A stretch of 50,427 nt of DNA from UBA8752 sp002172485 (GCA_042089915.1 JBELJZ010000018.1:1-50427), one strand, 5' to 3'. Positions 8,248 to 16,730 are shown, numbered from the stretch's first letter. Numbers and translations: made by a program. The notes: generated by a model from the letters alone, not told the origin.

Positions 8248-9812
8248 CGGGGGACGAGGTGGACGAGGGGAACCAGCATTTCGTCCATGGAAATCCCACC
8301 GTGCTGGAAGGTGCCATCGAGGTAACGAACAAACCGGTTGAAGTTGTTGGGATAGACCATGAAGTCCCGCTCGGTCGCAAAGATGTACCGGCTAGACAGG
8401 TGTGACTTCGGCAACCCGAAAGCTTCTGGACGGTCCACCGCGAAGACATCGTCGCCGTGGCGCAGGTTCCGTCCGGTCTTGTAGCGGGGGTTGTCCGTGA
8501 CCTCCTTTTCGCCTTGGACCTTGACCGGGTCGGCCACCTGGACCGTGCCATGGTCGGTGGTGAGGACCAATTCAAACCCTGCATCGGAGGCCCGATCGAG
8601 CAACTCGCGAAGGGGACTGTGCTCAAACCAGCTCTGGGTGAGGGACCGGTAGGCCGCCTCGTCTTCAGCGAGCTCCTTGATGATTTCGCTTTCCGTGCGG
8701 GCATGGCTCAGCATGTCGACGAAGTTGAACACCACGGCCGTGAAGTCCCGGTCCTTCCATTGGTGGAAGTCCTCCAACAATTTCTTGCCCGCCTGGAGGT
8801 CCGTGATTTTGTGGTAGCCCCAATCGCCGGTGAACCCCCAACGGTCCAATTGCGCCCCGAGAAGGTCGGCTTCGTGGGCATTCTTCGAGCCACGGGCCTG
8901 CTCGTCTTTCCACCACTGGGGATGCACCTCCGCGATGCGCGCCGGGGTCATGCCGGCAAACATGGCGTTCCGGGCATATTGGGTCGCCGTCGGTAGGAAG
9001 CTCCAGTGCATCCGTTCGGAATTCACCTGCCAGCGCTCGTTCAGCAACGGGGCCAGCACCCTCCATTGGTCATAGCGAAAATTGTCGATGACGACCAGCA
9101 AGGTCTTCCGCCCCGCGTCCAAGAGGGGCTTGACCGAATCTGCCAGAACCTTGGGTGCCAACAGGGGTTCCTCGGGGTCGTCACAGCGATTCAGGCCTGC
9201 GAGCCAGCCGCCGTATTGGTCGGTCACGAACCGCGCGAATTGCCGGCCGGCATCCTGCTTCTGCATGCGCAGCACCTCCGCCATGCCGGCGTCTCCCGAC
9301 GCGGTCAGTTCCAGATCCCAGTGCACCAGCCGTTTGTGGATGTCTTCCCAATCCTCGCGGCCGAGCCGGTCCATCAGCCGCATGCTCAGCTCCCGGAATT
9401 CCCGCTGGTAGTCGCTCATCGCCTTCTCCCCGACGAGGCGCTTCTCGTCCAGGATCTTTTTGAGGGACAAGAGAATCTGACTCGGATTCAACGGCTTGAT
9501 GAGATAGTCCGCCATCTTGGACCCGATGGCCTCCTCCATGATGTGCTCTTCCTCACTCTTGGTGATCATCACACAAGGCAGGTGGGGCCGGCGTTCCTTG
9601 ATGCGTTGCAAGGTTTCCAAGCCAGTCAAGCCCGGCATGTTTTCATCCAGAAAGACCACATCTACGATGCGGTCCTCCTCCAGCGCATCCAGCAGGGAAC
9701 CCCCATCGGTGAAACCCGTCACCTCGTAGCCCTTCCGTTCGAGAAAGAGAATGTGCGGCTTGAGCAGGTCGATCTCATCGTCGGCCCAAAGGATGTGGGA
9801 GGTGCGCGTCAT
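8244..9812 (-). CDS. porX: PorX-type regulator of type IX secretion (receiver plus PglZ phosphatase domain)
   Basis: PorX links the PorY kinase to expression and assembly of the type IX secretion system. The 522-residue protein begins with a receiver domain (acidic WADDE at 9-13, phospho-acceptor Asp56 in FLDEN, Lys in YLIKPLNP). A helical linker follows, then an alkaline-phosphatase-like PglZ domain with VIDNFRYDQW, the Thr nucleophile region FLPTATQYARN (about 272-282) and TTDHGT. Length matches P. gingivalis PorX (about 518). The ATG at 9812 was chosen over one 9 codons upstream because GAAGGAAAC precedes it and the family starts just before the receiver. Its stop overlaps the tsaE start. 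No porY is in the window. Confidence 0.93.
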   Translation of the reverse strand: MTRTSHILWADDEIDLLKPHILFLERKGYEVTGFTDGGSLLDALEEDRIVDVVFLDENMPGLTGLETLQRIKERRPHLPCVMITKSEEEHIMEEAIGSKMADYLIKPLNPSQILLSLKKILDEKRLVGEKAMSDYQREFRELSMRLMDRLGREDWEDIHKRLVHWDLELTASGDAGMAEVLRMQKQDAGRQFARFVTDQYGGWLAGLNRCDDPEEPLLAPKVLADSVKPLLDAGRKTLLVVIDNFRYDQWRVLAPLLNERWQVNSERMHWSFLPTATQYARNAMFAGMTPARIAEVHPQWWKDEQARGSKNAHEADLLGAQLDRWGFTGDWGYHKITDLQAGKKLLEDFHQWKDRDFTAVVFNFVDMLSHARTESEIIKELAEDEAAYRSLTQSWFEHSPLRELLDRASDAGFELVLTTDHGTVQVADPVKVQGEKEVTDNPRYKTGRNLRHGDDVFAVDRPEAFGLPKSHLSSRYIFATERDFMVYPNNFNRFVRYLDGTFQHGGISMDEMLVPLVHLVPR

Positions 9813-9878
9813 GTTTCCTTCAAGGGCAATTCGTCGCAATTATTTTACGACGGTGGCGCCCGTGCAAAGAAACGCGCC

Positions 9879-9886
9879 AATTTTCG
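9879..9886 (+). promoter_or_regulatory. -7-like box 4 bases before HD gene start
   Basis: AATTTTCG followed by C matches the local TAnnTTCGC pattern except for the first base. Its last G is 4 bases before ATG 9891, so transcription would be expected to begin at or next to the start codon. The same geometry is seen before mutY and tdh. Confidence 0.3.
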
Positions 9887-9890
9887 CCCC

Positions 9891-11147
9891 ATGGCCGCAC
9901 GACCCAAGCTGCTGAACGACCCGGTCTACGGGTTCATCCAACTCCGCCACGCGGACTTCACCGAGATCCTGGACCACCCATGGGTGCAACGCCTGCGGCG
10001 CATCAGCCAATTGGGCCTCAGCCACCTCGTCTACCCCGGCGCCGTCCACAACCGGTTTCACCACGCCCTGGGCGCCATGCACCTGATGCAGGAGGCCCTC
10101 GACTCGCTGCGGGAAAAGGGCGTCGCGATCACCGAAGACGAATACCGCGGGGCCTGCCTCGCCATCCTCCTTCACGACGTCGGCCACGGCCCCTTCAGCC
10201 ATGCCCTGGAGCACACCCTGGTTCGCGGAGTCCACCACGAGGAGATCAGCACGTTGATCATGACGCGCCTCAACGAGGCGTTCCACGGCAAATTGGATAC
10301 GGCCATCGAGATCTTCAATGACCACCATCCCAAGGGGTTTCTGCACGACCTCGTCTCGAGCCAACTCGACATGGACCGCATGGACTACCTGCGGCGCGAC
10401 AGTTTCTTCACTGGGGTGAGTGAAGGCCGCATCAGTTCAGAGCGCATCATCCGCATGCTCAACGTCCACGAAGGCCGCTTGGTGGTTGAGGAGAAAGGGA
10501 TTTACAGCATCGAAAAATTCATCATCTCCCGGCGGCTGATGTACTGGCAGGTCTACCTGCACAAAACGGTATTGGCGGCAGAATGGATGATGATGGGCGT
10601 CCTCGAGCGGGCCCGCGACCTCGTGCGCGACGGGGTCGAGGTGTGGACCACCCCTGCGGTCCGGCCATTCCTCGAACAGGACCTCGACCGGGCCAGGTTC
10701 ATGGCCGACCCGGATGTGCTGGCCGCCTTCTGCGCCATGGACGATAACGACATCATGTGTTGCATCAAAGCCTGGCAGGAGCACTCCGACTTTGTGCTGT
10801 CTGACTTGAGCCGCCGCATCTCCCAGCGGCGTCTGTTCAAGATCGAACTCCGCGATGCCCCATTCAACCAGGACGACATTGCTGAACGCATCTCTGCCGT
10901 CCAATCCCTCTACGACTTGAGTGCAGAAGAAGCCGCGCATTTTGTACTCCACGACCGCATTGACAACCGGGCTTACAGCACGGCCGCCCACGGCATTCAG
11001 ATGCAATTCAAGGATGGGTCCATCCTGGATGTGGCCTCGGCATCCGACCACTTGAACCTCAGTGCCTTGAGCGTTCCGGTGGAGCGGCATTTCCTGGCCT
11101 ATCCCAAGGAATTGCCGCCCCGATCGGACGTCGCAGTTACAGCGTGA
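9891..11147 (+). CDS. HD-domain phosphohydrolase, dNTPase-like
   Basis: The 418-residue protein opens with KLLNDPVYGFIQL and RLRRISQLGLSHLVYPGAVHNRFHHALG, typical of SpoT/dGTPase-like HD proteins. The metal-binding HD pair is in LLHDVGHGPFSH (His95, Asp96). A further His (57/58) and an Asp in SSQLDMDRMDYLRRD complete the metal set. Family members hydrolyse dNTPs or other nucleotides; the substrate here cannot be told from sequence. The start at 9891 is the first ATG beside the family-conserved region. It diverges from porX and its last 11 bases overlap the convergent RNase G gene. Confidence 0.85.
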   Translation: MAARPKLLNDPVYGFIQLRHADFTEILDHPWVQRLRRISQLGLSHLVYPGAVHNRFHHALGAMHLMQEALDSLREKGVAITEDEYRGACLAILLHDVGHGPFSHALEHTLVRGVHHEEISTLIMTRLNEAFHGKLDTAIEIFNDHHPKGFLHDLVSSQLDMDRMDYLRRDSFFTGVSEGRISSERIIRMLNVHEGRLVVEEKGIYSIEKFIISRRLMYWQVYLHKTVLAAEWMMMGVLERARDLVRDGVEVWTTPAVRPFLEQDLDRARFMADPDVLAAFCAMDDNDIMCCIKAWQEHSDFVLSDLSRRISQRRLFKIELRDAPFNQDDIAERISAVQSLYDLSAEEAAHFVLHDRIDNRAYSTAAHGIQMQFKDGSILDVASASDHLNLSALSVPVERHFLAYPKELPPRSDVAVTA

Positions 11148-12684
11148 TCTCCTCGCCGGAGGGATCGTAGAGGTTGTACTGGAGCAGTTCCATGGAGGAG
11201 TTGCTCTCCACGGTGATTTTCATGCCGAACGCCTTCTTCCACCGCTTGACCTGGTTGTTCCAGAATCCGCGGGTGACATAGGCTTCCACCATGGGGTGAA
11301 TCAACAGGGTAACCCCTCCCAACCCGCGGTCCGCAGCGGCCTTGAGGGCGTCTTCAATGCGGTCCGTCACCAAGATGCTGGCCTCCACCTTGCCCGTTCC
11401 ATTGCAGGAAGGACACTGCTCCGCCGTTTTGATGTCGGTCACCTCCCGCACGCGTTGGCGGGTGATTTCCACCACGCCGAAGCGACTCGGCGCGAGCACA
11501 TTGTGCTTGGCCTTGTCCGCCTTCATCGCCTTGCGTATCGTCTCGGTGAGCTTCCGGCGGTTCTCCACCTGGCCCATGTCGATGAAGTCGATGGCGATGA
11601 TGCCTCCCATGTCGCGGAGGCGCAGCAGCCGTGCGATTTCAGTCGCGCACTCGAGGTTGGTGGCGGTGGCGTTCTCCTCTTGCGAGGTCGCACCCGCTTT
11701 CCGTCCGCCCGAGTTCACGTCGATGACGTGCATGGCTTCGGTGTGCTCGATGATGAGGTACGCGCCGCTGCGAAGGTTGACCTGACGGCCGAAGCTCGCC
11801 TTGATCATCCGGTGGACACCGCGGTCGTCAAAGACGTCTTTCGCCTTGGATTCCTTGACGATATCCAGCTTATCCGGCGCATTGGCCGAGAGGTACTCCC
11901 GCACTTCATCCGCCACTTCCGGGTCGTTGACCAGGATCTGGGAGAAGTTGGGGTTGAGGAGGTCCCGCAAGAGGGAACTCGTCTTGTTCATCTCGCTCAA
12001 CACGCGTTGACGCGGCTTGGCGTTGCGTAGGTTGGCATGGAGTTCCTTCCAACGGTTGGTCAGGTCCTCCAGATCGGCGTGCAAGTCAGCCGCTCCCTTT
12101 TCCTGGGCCACCGTTCGCACGATGATGCCGCAGTTCTCTGGGCGGATGCTTTGCAGGAGGACGCGAAGGCGTTTGCGCTCGCTCTCCTTTCCGATGCGTT
12201 GGGAAATGCTGATTTTGCTGGAAAAGGGGACCAGCACGAGATAGCGGCCCGCCAAAGTGACTTCCGTCGTGAGACGGGGACCCTTGGTGGAGATGGCCTC
12301 CTTGGCCACCTGGACGAGGACGGTCTGACTCGCAGACACCACGTCTTTCATGTTGCCCTTCTTCTCGATGTCCGACTCCAACTTGAAGTTGGCGAGGTCG
12401 GCAGATGCCTGCGTTCCCTTGATGGAACGCTGGGTATACTTTTTGAAGCTCTTGTACTGCGGTCCAAGGTCGAAATAGTGGAGAAAGGCATCCTTGGGAT
12501 GACCGATGTCCACGAATCCGGCGTTCAGACTGGGCAGCACCTTCTTGACCCGGCCGAGGTAGACGTCCCCGACCGCGTAGTCCTGTTGACCATTGTCTTC
12601 ATGGAGTTCGACCAATTGGCCGTCCTCCAGCATGGCAATGCGCAACCCGGACTTGGTCTTGTTGATGACCAGTTCGACGTTCAC
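11137..12684 (-). CDS. rng: Ribonuclease E/G family endoribonuclease
   Basis: RNase G/E cleaves single-stranded AU-rich RNA in rRNA maturation and mRNA decay. The 515-residue protein has an N-terminal S1 RNA-binding domain (GDVYLGRVKKVLPSLNAGFVD, about 39-59). The catalytic Asp pair lies in HVIDVNSGG and IAIDFIDMG, and the zinc-link motif CPSCNGTG follows. Length and the lack of an RNase E-like tail fit RNase G. The start is GTG at 12684. It is the last gene of the HU-TPR-COX24-like-rng run; 65 bases separate it from the small basic gene, and its 3' end overlaps the convergent HD gene. Confidence 0.93.
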   Translation of the reverse strand: MNVELVINKTKSGLRIAMLEDGQLVELHEDNGQQDYAVGDVYLGRVKKVLPSLNAGFVDIGHPKDAFLHYFDLGPQYKSFKKYTQRSIKGTQASADLANFKLESDIEKKGNMKDVVSASQTVLVQVAKEAISTKGPRLTTEVTLAGRYLVLVPFSSKISISQRIGKESERKRLRVLLQSIRPENCGIIVRTVAQEKGAADLHADLEDLTNRWKELHANLRNAKPRQRVLSEMNKTSSLLRDLLNPNFSQILVNDPEVADEVREYLSANAPDKLDIVKESKAKDVFDDRGVHRMIKASFGRQVNLRSGAYLIIEHTEAMHVIDVNSGGRKAGATSQEENATATNLECATEIARLLRLRDMGGIIAIDFIDMGQVENRRKLTETIRKAMKADKAKHNVLAPSRFGVVEITRQRVREVTDIKTAEQCPSCNGTGKVEASILVTDRIEDALKAAADRGLGGVTLLIHPMVEAYVTRGFWNNQVKRWKKAFGMKITVESNSSMELLQYNLYDPSGEEITL

Positions 12685-12749
12685 GCGCTTTGAAAAAGAG
12701 GCTGTACCGATCGACGGACACTACGCCCGTCCGGCAAAGCCAGTCAACG

Positions 12750-12842
12750 TCACTTCTTCTTCTTATGACGGTTCTTGCGGAGACGCTTCTTCTTCTTGTG
12801 CACCGCCATCTTGTGACGCTTGCGCTTTTTTCCACTCGGCAT
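12750..12842 (-). CDS. 30-residue COX24/AURKAIP1 (mS38/bS22-like) basic protein
   Basis: A short frame of 30 codons plus TGA starts at ATG 12842 with MPSGKKRKRHKMAVHKKKK and ends in KNRHKKKK. Of 30 residues, 18 are Lys or Arg and 3 are His. The KRKRHKM...HKKKKRLRKNRH pattern is the COX24/AURKAIP1 motif, shared with mitochondrial mS38 and the small actinobacterial ribosomal protein bS22. Similar tiny genes occur next to RNase G in Bacteroidota. A role as a small-subunit ribosomal protein is inferred. It lies 12 bases after the TPR gene and 65 before rng in the same direction. It is easily missed because of its size. Confidence 0.85.
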   Translation of the reverse strand: MPSGKKRKRHKMAVHKKKKRLRKNRHKKKK

Positions 12843-12854
12843 GATTGGAATGGT

Positions 12855-13469
12855 TTAGGGGTTCGTTTGGGACAGGAGGTCGATGCGTTGGCGGACCGCC
12901 TGCTCGATGATGGTATCCGGGGACAGGGGGAGAAACTTCTGGTAGCCGGCGAGTGCCAAGCCCGGATTGCCGAGGCGCTCGTGGCATTGTGCTTGGAAGA
13001 ACCAAGCGTTGTGGGCGGTGCTGTCGACCATCACAGCCCGTTCAAAATGGATGAGGGCCTCAGCGGGGTTCCCCCCGTCCAACTCGAGCATGCCGAGTTG
13101 CACCAGAGGTTCCCCGCGTTCAGGCGCCAAATCGATGGCCTGGACGAAGCGCTCCTTCGCTTTGTCCAATTGACCGGATTGGATGCTGAATCGACCGAGT
13201 TCGATGACGGCATCGACGTTGGGCGATTCAGCTTCGGCAAGGGCCTTGAGCTCGAGGATGCCCTCCATGGGGTTGGCTCCGCGCACCTTTTCCACGGCAG
13301 CCTGAACCGGGTCGACCGGCTCCGCTTCCGCGAGGGTGGTGGGAATGTCCTCTTGCGCCAGGCCGGCAGGTTGCCGGGGGATGACCTGCCAGACGAGCGC
13401 GGCCAGCACGACGCACAACCCCCCGATGATCCAGGGAAGTGTTGAACGGCGTGTGTCCTGTGTGCTCAT
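12855..13469 (-). CDS. Membrane-anchored TPR protein
   Basis: The 204-residue protein has a short cytoplasmic start (MSTQDTRRS), one membrane segment at about 11-29 (LPWIIGGLCVVLAALVWQVI) and then tetratricopeptide repeats. Clear repeat pieces are VDAVIELGRFSIQSGQLDKAKERFVQAI, EPLVQLGML..GNPAEALIHFERA and AWFFQAQCHERLGNPGLALAGYQ. TPRs bind proteins; the partner is unknown. It sits 13 bases after the HU gene in a gene order that recurs in Bacteroidota (HU, TPR, RNase G). An assembly-factor role at the inner membrane is only a guess. Confidence 0.85.
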   Translation of the reverse strand: MSTQDTRRSTLPWIIGGLCVVLAALVWQVIPRQPAGLAQEDIPTTLAEAEPVDPVQAAVEKVRGANPMEGILELKALAEAESPNVDAVIELGRFSIQSGQLDKAKERFVQAIDLAPERGEPLVQLGMLELDGGNPAEALIHFERAVMVDSTAHNAWFFQAQCHERLGNPGLALAGYQKFLPLSPDTIIEQAVRQRIDLLSQTNP

Positions 13470-13482
13470 GGCAGGGTCGAAA

Positions 13483-13785
13483 TCAGTTGGCGGAGACCTT
13501 GGCCTTCACATTTTCCATGAAGCTCTTGGCGGGCTTGAAGGAGGGAATGTTGTGGGCCGGAATCTCAATGGTTTTGTTCTTCAGGATGTCACGACCGGTC
13601 TTCTTGGCGCGGCGCTTGATCACAAAGCTGCCGAACCCCCGGAGGTAAACATTGTTGCCCTGCTCGAGGGAATCCCGGACGGACTCCATGAACGCCTCCA
13701 CCGTGGCTTGCACGTCCGGGCGCTCGATGCCCGTCTTCTCTGAAATGCGGCTCACGAGGTCCGCCTTCGTCATCTTCTTGTCCAT
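13483..13785 (-). CDS. HU/IHF family nucleoid-associated DNA-binding protein
   Basis: HU/IHF proteins are small dimers that bend DNA in the minor groove. The product (about 100 residues) has MTKADLVSRISEKTGIE at the N-terminus, the beta-arm region VYLRGFGSFVIKRRAKKTGRDI and the C-terminal PAHNIPSFKPAKSFMENVKAKV. The start could be ATG 13785 (MDKK) or 13773 (MTKADLV); most homologues begin like the second. It leads the minus-strand run to RNase G and is divergent from mutY. The sequence does not tell HU from IHF-like subtypes. Confidence 0.95.
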   Translation of the reverse strand: MDKKMTKADLVSRISEKTGIERPDVQATVEAFMESVRDSLEQGNNVYLRGFGSFVIKRRAKKTGRDILKNKTIEIPAHNIPSFKPAKSFMENVKAKVSAN

Positions 13786-13840
13786 TTGTTTGCTGATGCT
13801 TTGAAACTCAATCGATTGAATTCCATACTCAATGGGCCGG

Positions 13841-13848
13841 CAAAAGTA
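13841..13848 (-). promoter_or_regulatory. -7-like box before HU gene
   Basis: On the minus strand TACTTTTG followed by C is an exact match to TAnnTTTG. It is about 56-68 bases upstream of the HU start codons. No clear -33 TTG lies at 17-23 bases. It is probably the promoter of the HU-TPR-COX24-like-rng run. Confidence 0.45.
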
Positions 13849-13889
13849 AGTCAAGGAAGGCACATCGCCGAGTCTTCGGTCCGCATTCG

Positions 13890-13897
13890 CAAATTCG
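13890..13897 (+). promoter_or_regulatory. -7-like box 4 bases before mutY start
   Basis: CAAATTCG followed by C differs from TAnnTTCG only at the first base. The last G is 4 bases before ATG 13902, predicting a transcript that begins at the start codon. It is back to back with the HU promoter candidate. Confidence 0.3.
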
Positions 13898-13901
13898 CCA
13901 C

Positions 13902-14945
13902 ATGACCACGGCCCACCCCATCACGGACCGCCTTCTTTCCTGGTACGCCGACCATGCGCGCAATTTGCCCTGGCGGGCTGCACCGGAGGCCTATTCCACC
14001 TGGCTGTCGGAGGTCATCCTCCAACAAACGCGTGTCGACACCGGCACCGCCTATTGGCACCGTTTCCTTGCGGAATTTCCCACGGTGCAAGACCTCGCAG
14101 CCGCATCGCCGGAGCAAGTCATGGCCCTGTGGAAAGGACTCGGCTACTACAGTCGTGCCCGCAACCTGCATGCCGCAGCCCAGCATGTGGTGAACGAACT
14201 CCACGGCGAGCTGCCGCACAGCAGTGAGGGATGGCGCCAACTGCCCGGCATCGGCCCCTACACGGCCGCCGCCATTGCCAGCATTTGCTTTTCGGAGCCG
14301 GTACCCGTCGTCGACGGCAATGTCCAGCGCGTCCTCAGCCGGCTGTTCGACATTGCGAATCCCGTGGATCGGAAAGCGGGCAAGGCCGCCATCGATGCGG
14401 CGGCTGCGGAGCTGGTCCACCCAAAACGCCCAGGGGATTCGAACCAAGCCTGGATGGAACTCGGCGCTTTGGTGTGCACCCCCAAGAATCCAAAATGCGG
14501 GGATTGCCCGTTGGTCCAAGACTGTCAGGCTCGGGCGACAGGCACTGTATCCGAACGTCCAGTCAAGTCTGCCAAGAAAGCCGCTGTCGAGATGCAGGTC
14601 ACGTTTCACGTCACCATGCGGCACAGCGCAAATGGGGAGCTGCAGTGGTGGGTGGAGCGGCGTCCAGACAGCGGAATCTGGGGCGGACTCGAGTCATTTC
14701 CGGTCCACATGGAGGAAGGCAGAAGGGCTCCGAACCGCCTCGATCTGTGGGGACCGGTGCGCCACATCCTGACCCATCGAAAAATGACGGCCTGGTTTTC
14801 TTTCGAGATGACCGATGGCCCCAACCCATCGGGGACAGGTGCTTGGCTCCCCGTGTCAGATGACAGCCGCACTTGGCCCCGTCTCATCGCCAAGGTCATC
14901 GCAGAATTGCAGGCGGAGGCCGGCTTACGGGCTGTGAAGAATTGA
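13902..14945 (+). CDS. mutY: A/G-specific adenine glycosylase
   Basis: MutY removes adenine mispaired with 8-oxoguanine. The 347-residue protein has LPWR (22-25), STWLSEVILQQTRV with catalytic Glu37, and a helix-hairpin-helix LPGIGPYTA (114-122). VVDGNVQRV carries the catalytic Asp138. The 4Fe-4S ligands are Cys192, Cys199, Cys202 and Cys208 in the canonical C-x6-C-x2-C-x5-C spacing. The C-terminal NUDIX-like domain, which reads 8-oxoG, contains WWVERRPDSGIWGGLESFP. Divergent from HU and followed 48 bases later by ssb, the standard Bacteroidota order leading to gldE and gldD. Confidence 0.97.
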   Translation: MTTAHPITDRLLSWYADHARNLPWRAAPEAYSTWLSEVILQQTRVDTGTAYWHRFLAEFPTVQDLAAASPEQVMALWKGLGYYSRARNLHAAAQHVVNELHGELPHSSEGWRQLPGIGPYTAAAIASICFSEPVPVVDGNVQRVLSRLFDIANPVDRKAGKAAIDAAAAELVHPKRPGDSNQAWMELGALVCTPKNPKCGDCPLVQDCQARATGTVSERPVKSAKKAAVEMQVTFHVTMRHSANGELQWWVERRPDSGIWGGLESFPVHMEEGRRAPNRLDLWGPVRHILTHRKMTAWFSFEMTDGPNPSGTGAWLPVSDDSRTWPRLIAKVIAELQAEAGLRAVKN

Positions 14946-14980
14946 CCACTTTTCACCCTTTTCGAGGGCCTGCCCTTCGG

Positions 14981-14988
14981 TACTTTGC
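14981..14988 (+). promoter_or_regulatory. Possible -7-like box just before ssb
   Basis: TACTTTGC resembles TAnnTTTG with one base fewer between TA and TTTG. It ends 5 bases before ATG 14994. The same octamer lies before the start of the propeller/barrel gene at 42864. Confidence 0.3.
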
Positions 14989-14993
14989 ACTTC

Positions 14994-15419
14994 ATGCCCG
15001 GCCTCAACAAAGTCATGCTCATCGGCCGCCTCGGACGCGACCCGGAAACGCGGTGGTTCGAAGCGGGCAAGGCCGTGTGTACGTTGTCTATCGCCACCTC
15101 TGAGATGCTGCGGAACGGAGATGGCGCTCCGCAAGAGCGGACCGAGTGGCACAAGGTGGTCTTGTGGCGTGATCTCGCACGGATCGCCGACGACCACCTC
15201 AAAAAAGGGGACCGCGTCTACATCGAAGGCCGGTTGCGGACCCGTTCCTGGCAGGATACCGAAGGGGTTCAGCACCGATCGACGGAAGTGGTGGCCGACC
15301 GAATGGAGATGCTCGGGTCCCCGCGCGGCCAAGCGGACTCCGGGAATACACCACCGGGAGAGGCACCTGAATCGCCCTCGGCACCGGCCTCCATGGACGG
15401 CGCCTCCCTGCCCTTCTGA
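14994..15419 (+). CDS. ssb: Single-stranded DNA-binding protein
   Basis: SSB coats single-stranded DNA in replication, recombination and repair. The 141-residue protein has the OB-fold start LNKVMLIGRLGRDPETRW, ERTEWHKVVLW and KKGDRVYIEGRLRTRSWQD. A low-complexity linker rich in Pro, Glu and Ser follows. The C-terminus ends in DGASLPF: the final Pro-Phe is kept, but the acidic run (DDDIPF type) that binds partner proteins is reduced to a single Asp. ATG 14994 is preferred to one three codons earlier because the fold begins right after it. gldE follows after 2 bases. Confidence 0.93.
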   Translation: MPGLNKVMLIGRLGRDPETRWFEAGKAVCTLSIATSEMLRNGDGAPQERTEWHKVVLWRDLARIADDHLKKGDRVYIEGRLRTRSWQDTEGVQHRSTEVVADRMEMLGSPRGQADSGNTPPGEAPESPSAPASMDGASLPF

Positions 15420-15421
15420 TC

Positions 15422-16726
15422 ATGGCGTGGATGCAAGACGGTTGGATTTGGCTCGCAGCCTTGGCTTCCCTCGCTTTGTTGCTGGTCAGCGCCTTTGTGT
15501 CGGGCAGTGAAATCGCCTTTTTCTCCCTGGATCCCGGTTCACGTGAAGTGCTGGAGGAATCTGAGGATGACCGCTCGCGCACGGCACTTGCCCTCTTATC
15601 CAAACCAGATGAAGCCAAAGGGCCTCGGCAACTCCTGGCCACCATTCTGGTGCTGAACAACGCCGTCAACATCCTCATCATCCTGCTGTCCACGGTGCTC
15701 ATGCAGCATTGGCTGCCGAGCCTTCCCGGCTGGATGGCCACCCTGTTGCAGGTGTTTGGCGTCACCTTCCTCATCGTGCTGTTCGGCGAAGTCCTCCCCA
15801 AGGTCTACGCCAATCGCCACCCGCTCGAGCTCGCCCGCCGCATGGCGCGTCCACTCAAGTTGGCCCAGCAGATTCTGCGCCCCATCTGGCAACCCATGAA
15901 TGCGCTGGGCACCGCCCTGTCTAAACGGGTCGAAGCCGCTCCGCCGGAGGTGTCCATCGAAGACCTTGAACACGCGGTCAACATCACCGACTCCGAGGAA
16001 CGAACGGATGAAGAAAACCGCATTCTGAGCGGCATCGTCAACTTTGGCTCGAAAGACGTCAAGCAGATCATGACGCCGCGAACTGACGTCACCTCGTTTG
16101 CCATGGACACGGTGTGGAGCGACCTCCGTCCTGCTCTGGCGGAATGCGGGTTCAGTCGGGTTCCAGTTCACCACGAGGGCCTCGACCTAATCAAAGGCAT
16201 CCTCTATGCCAAGGACATTCTCCCTCACCGGCATGAGGACGACGTCAACTGGACAACCTTGCTCCGCGAACCCTATTTCGTGCCGGAGAACCGGATGATC
16301 GACGACCTGTTGCGCGACTTCCAGCGACTCAAGGTCCACCTCGCCATCGTGGTGGATGAATACGGTGGAACGAGCGGCATCGTGACCTTGGAGGATGTCA
16401 TCGAGGAAATCGTGGGGGACATCTCGGACGAATTCGACGACGACGACATTCTCTATTCCCGCCTCGATGAGCGGACCGTTGTGTTCCAAGGCAAAACAGC
16501 CTTGGTCGACGCCTATCGCATCCTTGGACTGGATGGAAGCGAATTCGAAGCGGCGAAAGGCGAAAGCGACACCCTCGCCGGATTCATGGTCGAACAAATG
16601 GCGCGCTTGCCGAAGCGGGGCGAATCCCTCGCTTTCAACGGGGTGGAATTTGTCGCCGAAGCGGTGGATCGGCGGCGGATTTTGCAGATCAAAGTCACCC
16701 TGCCTTCTTCCTCCAATGCCTCCTGA
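15422..16726 (+). CDS. gldE: Gliding motility protein GldE (CNNM/CorC-type membrane protein)
   Basis: The 434-residue protein has an N-terminal CNNM membrane domain with a first segment at about 8-28 and the SAFVSGSEIAFFSL motif. More helices lie around 70-125. Paired CBS domains (about 195-330; KQIMTPRTDV and VVDEYGGTSGIVTLEDVIEEIVGDI) and a C-terminal CorC_HlyC domain follow. Named GldE because it lies directly before gldD after ssb, as in gliding Bacteroidota; the family by itself suggests a metal-ion exporter role. In Flavobacterium johnsoniae GldE supports gliding and secretion together with GldD. A paralogue lies at 21826-23151. Confidence 0.88.
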   Translation: MAWMQDGWIWLAALASLALLLVSAFVSGSEIAFFSLDPGSREVLEESEDDRSRTALALLSKPDEAKGPRQLLATILVLNNAVNILIILLSTVLMQHWLPSLPGWMATLLQVFGVTFLIVLFGEVLPKVYANRHPLELARRMARPLKLAQQILRPIWQPMNALGTALSKRVEAAPPEVSIEDLEHAVNITDSEERTDEENRILSGIVNFGSKDVKQIMTPRTDVTSFAMDTVWSDLRPALAECGFSRVPVHHEGLDLIKGILYAKDILPHRHEDDVNWTTLLREPYFVPENRMIDDLLRDFQRLKVHLAIVVDEYGGTSGIVTLEDVIEEIVGDISDEFDDDDILYSRLDERTVVFQGKTALVDAYRILGLDGSEFEAAKGESDTLAGFMVEQMARLPKRGESLAFNGVEFVAEAVDRRRILQIKVTLPSSSNAS

Positions 16727-16730
16727 CCCG

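Noticed and set aside
9006..9890. Upstream extension of the HD gene frame
   Set aside because: It lies antisense to porX and has no family similarity; the HD family N-terminus begins at ATG 9891.
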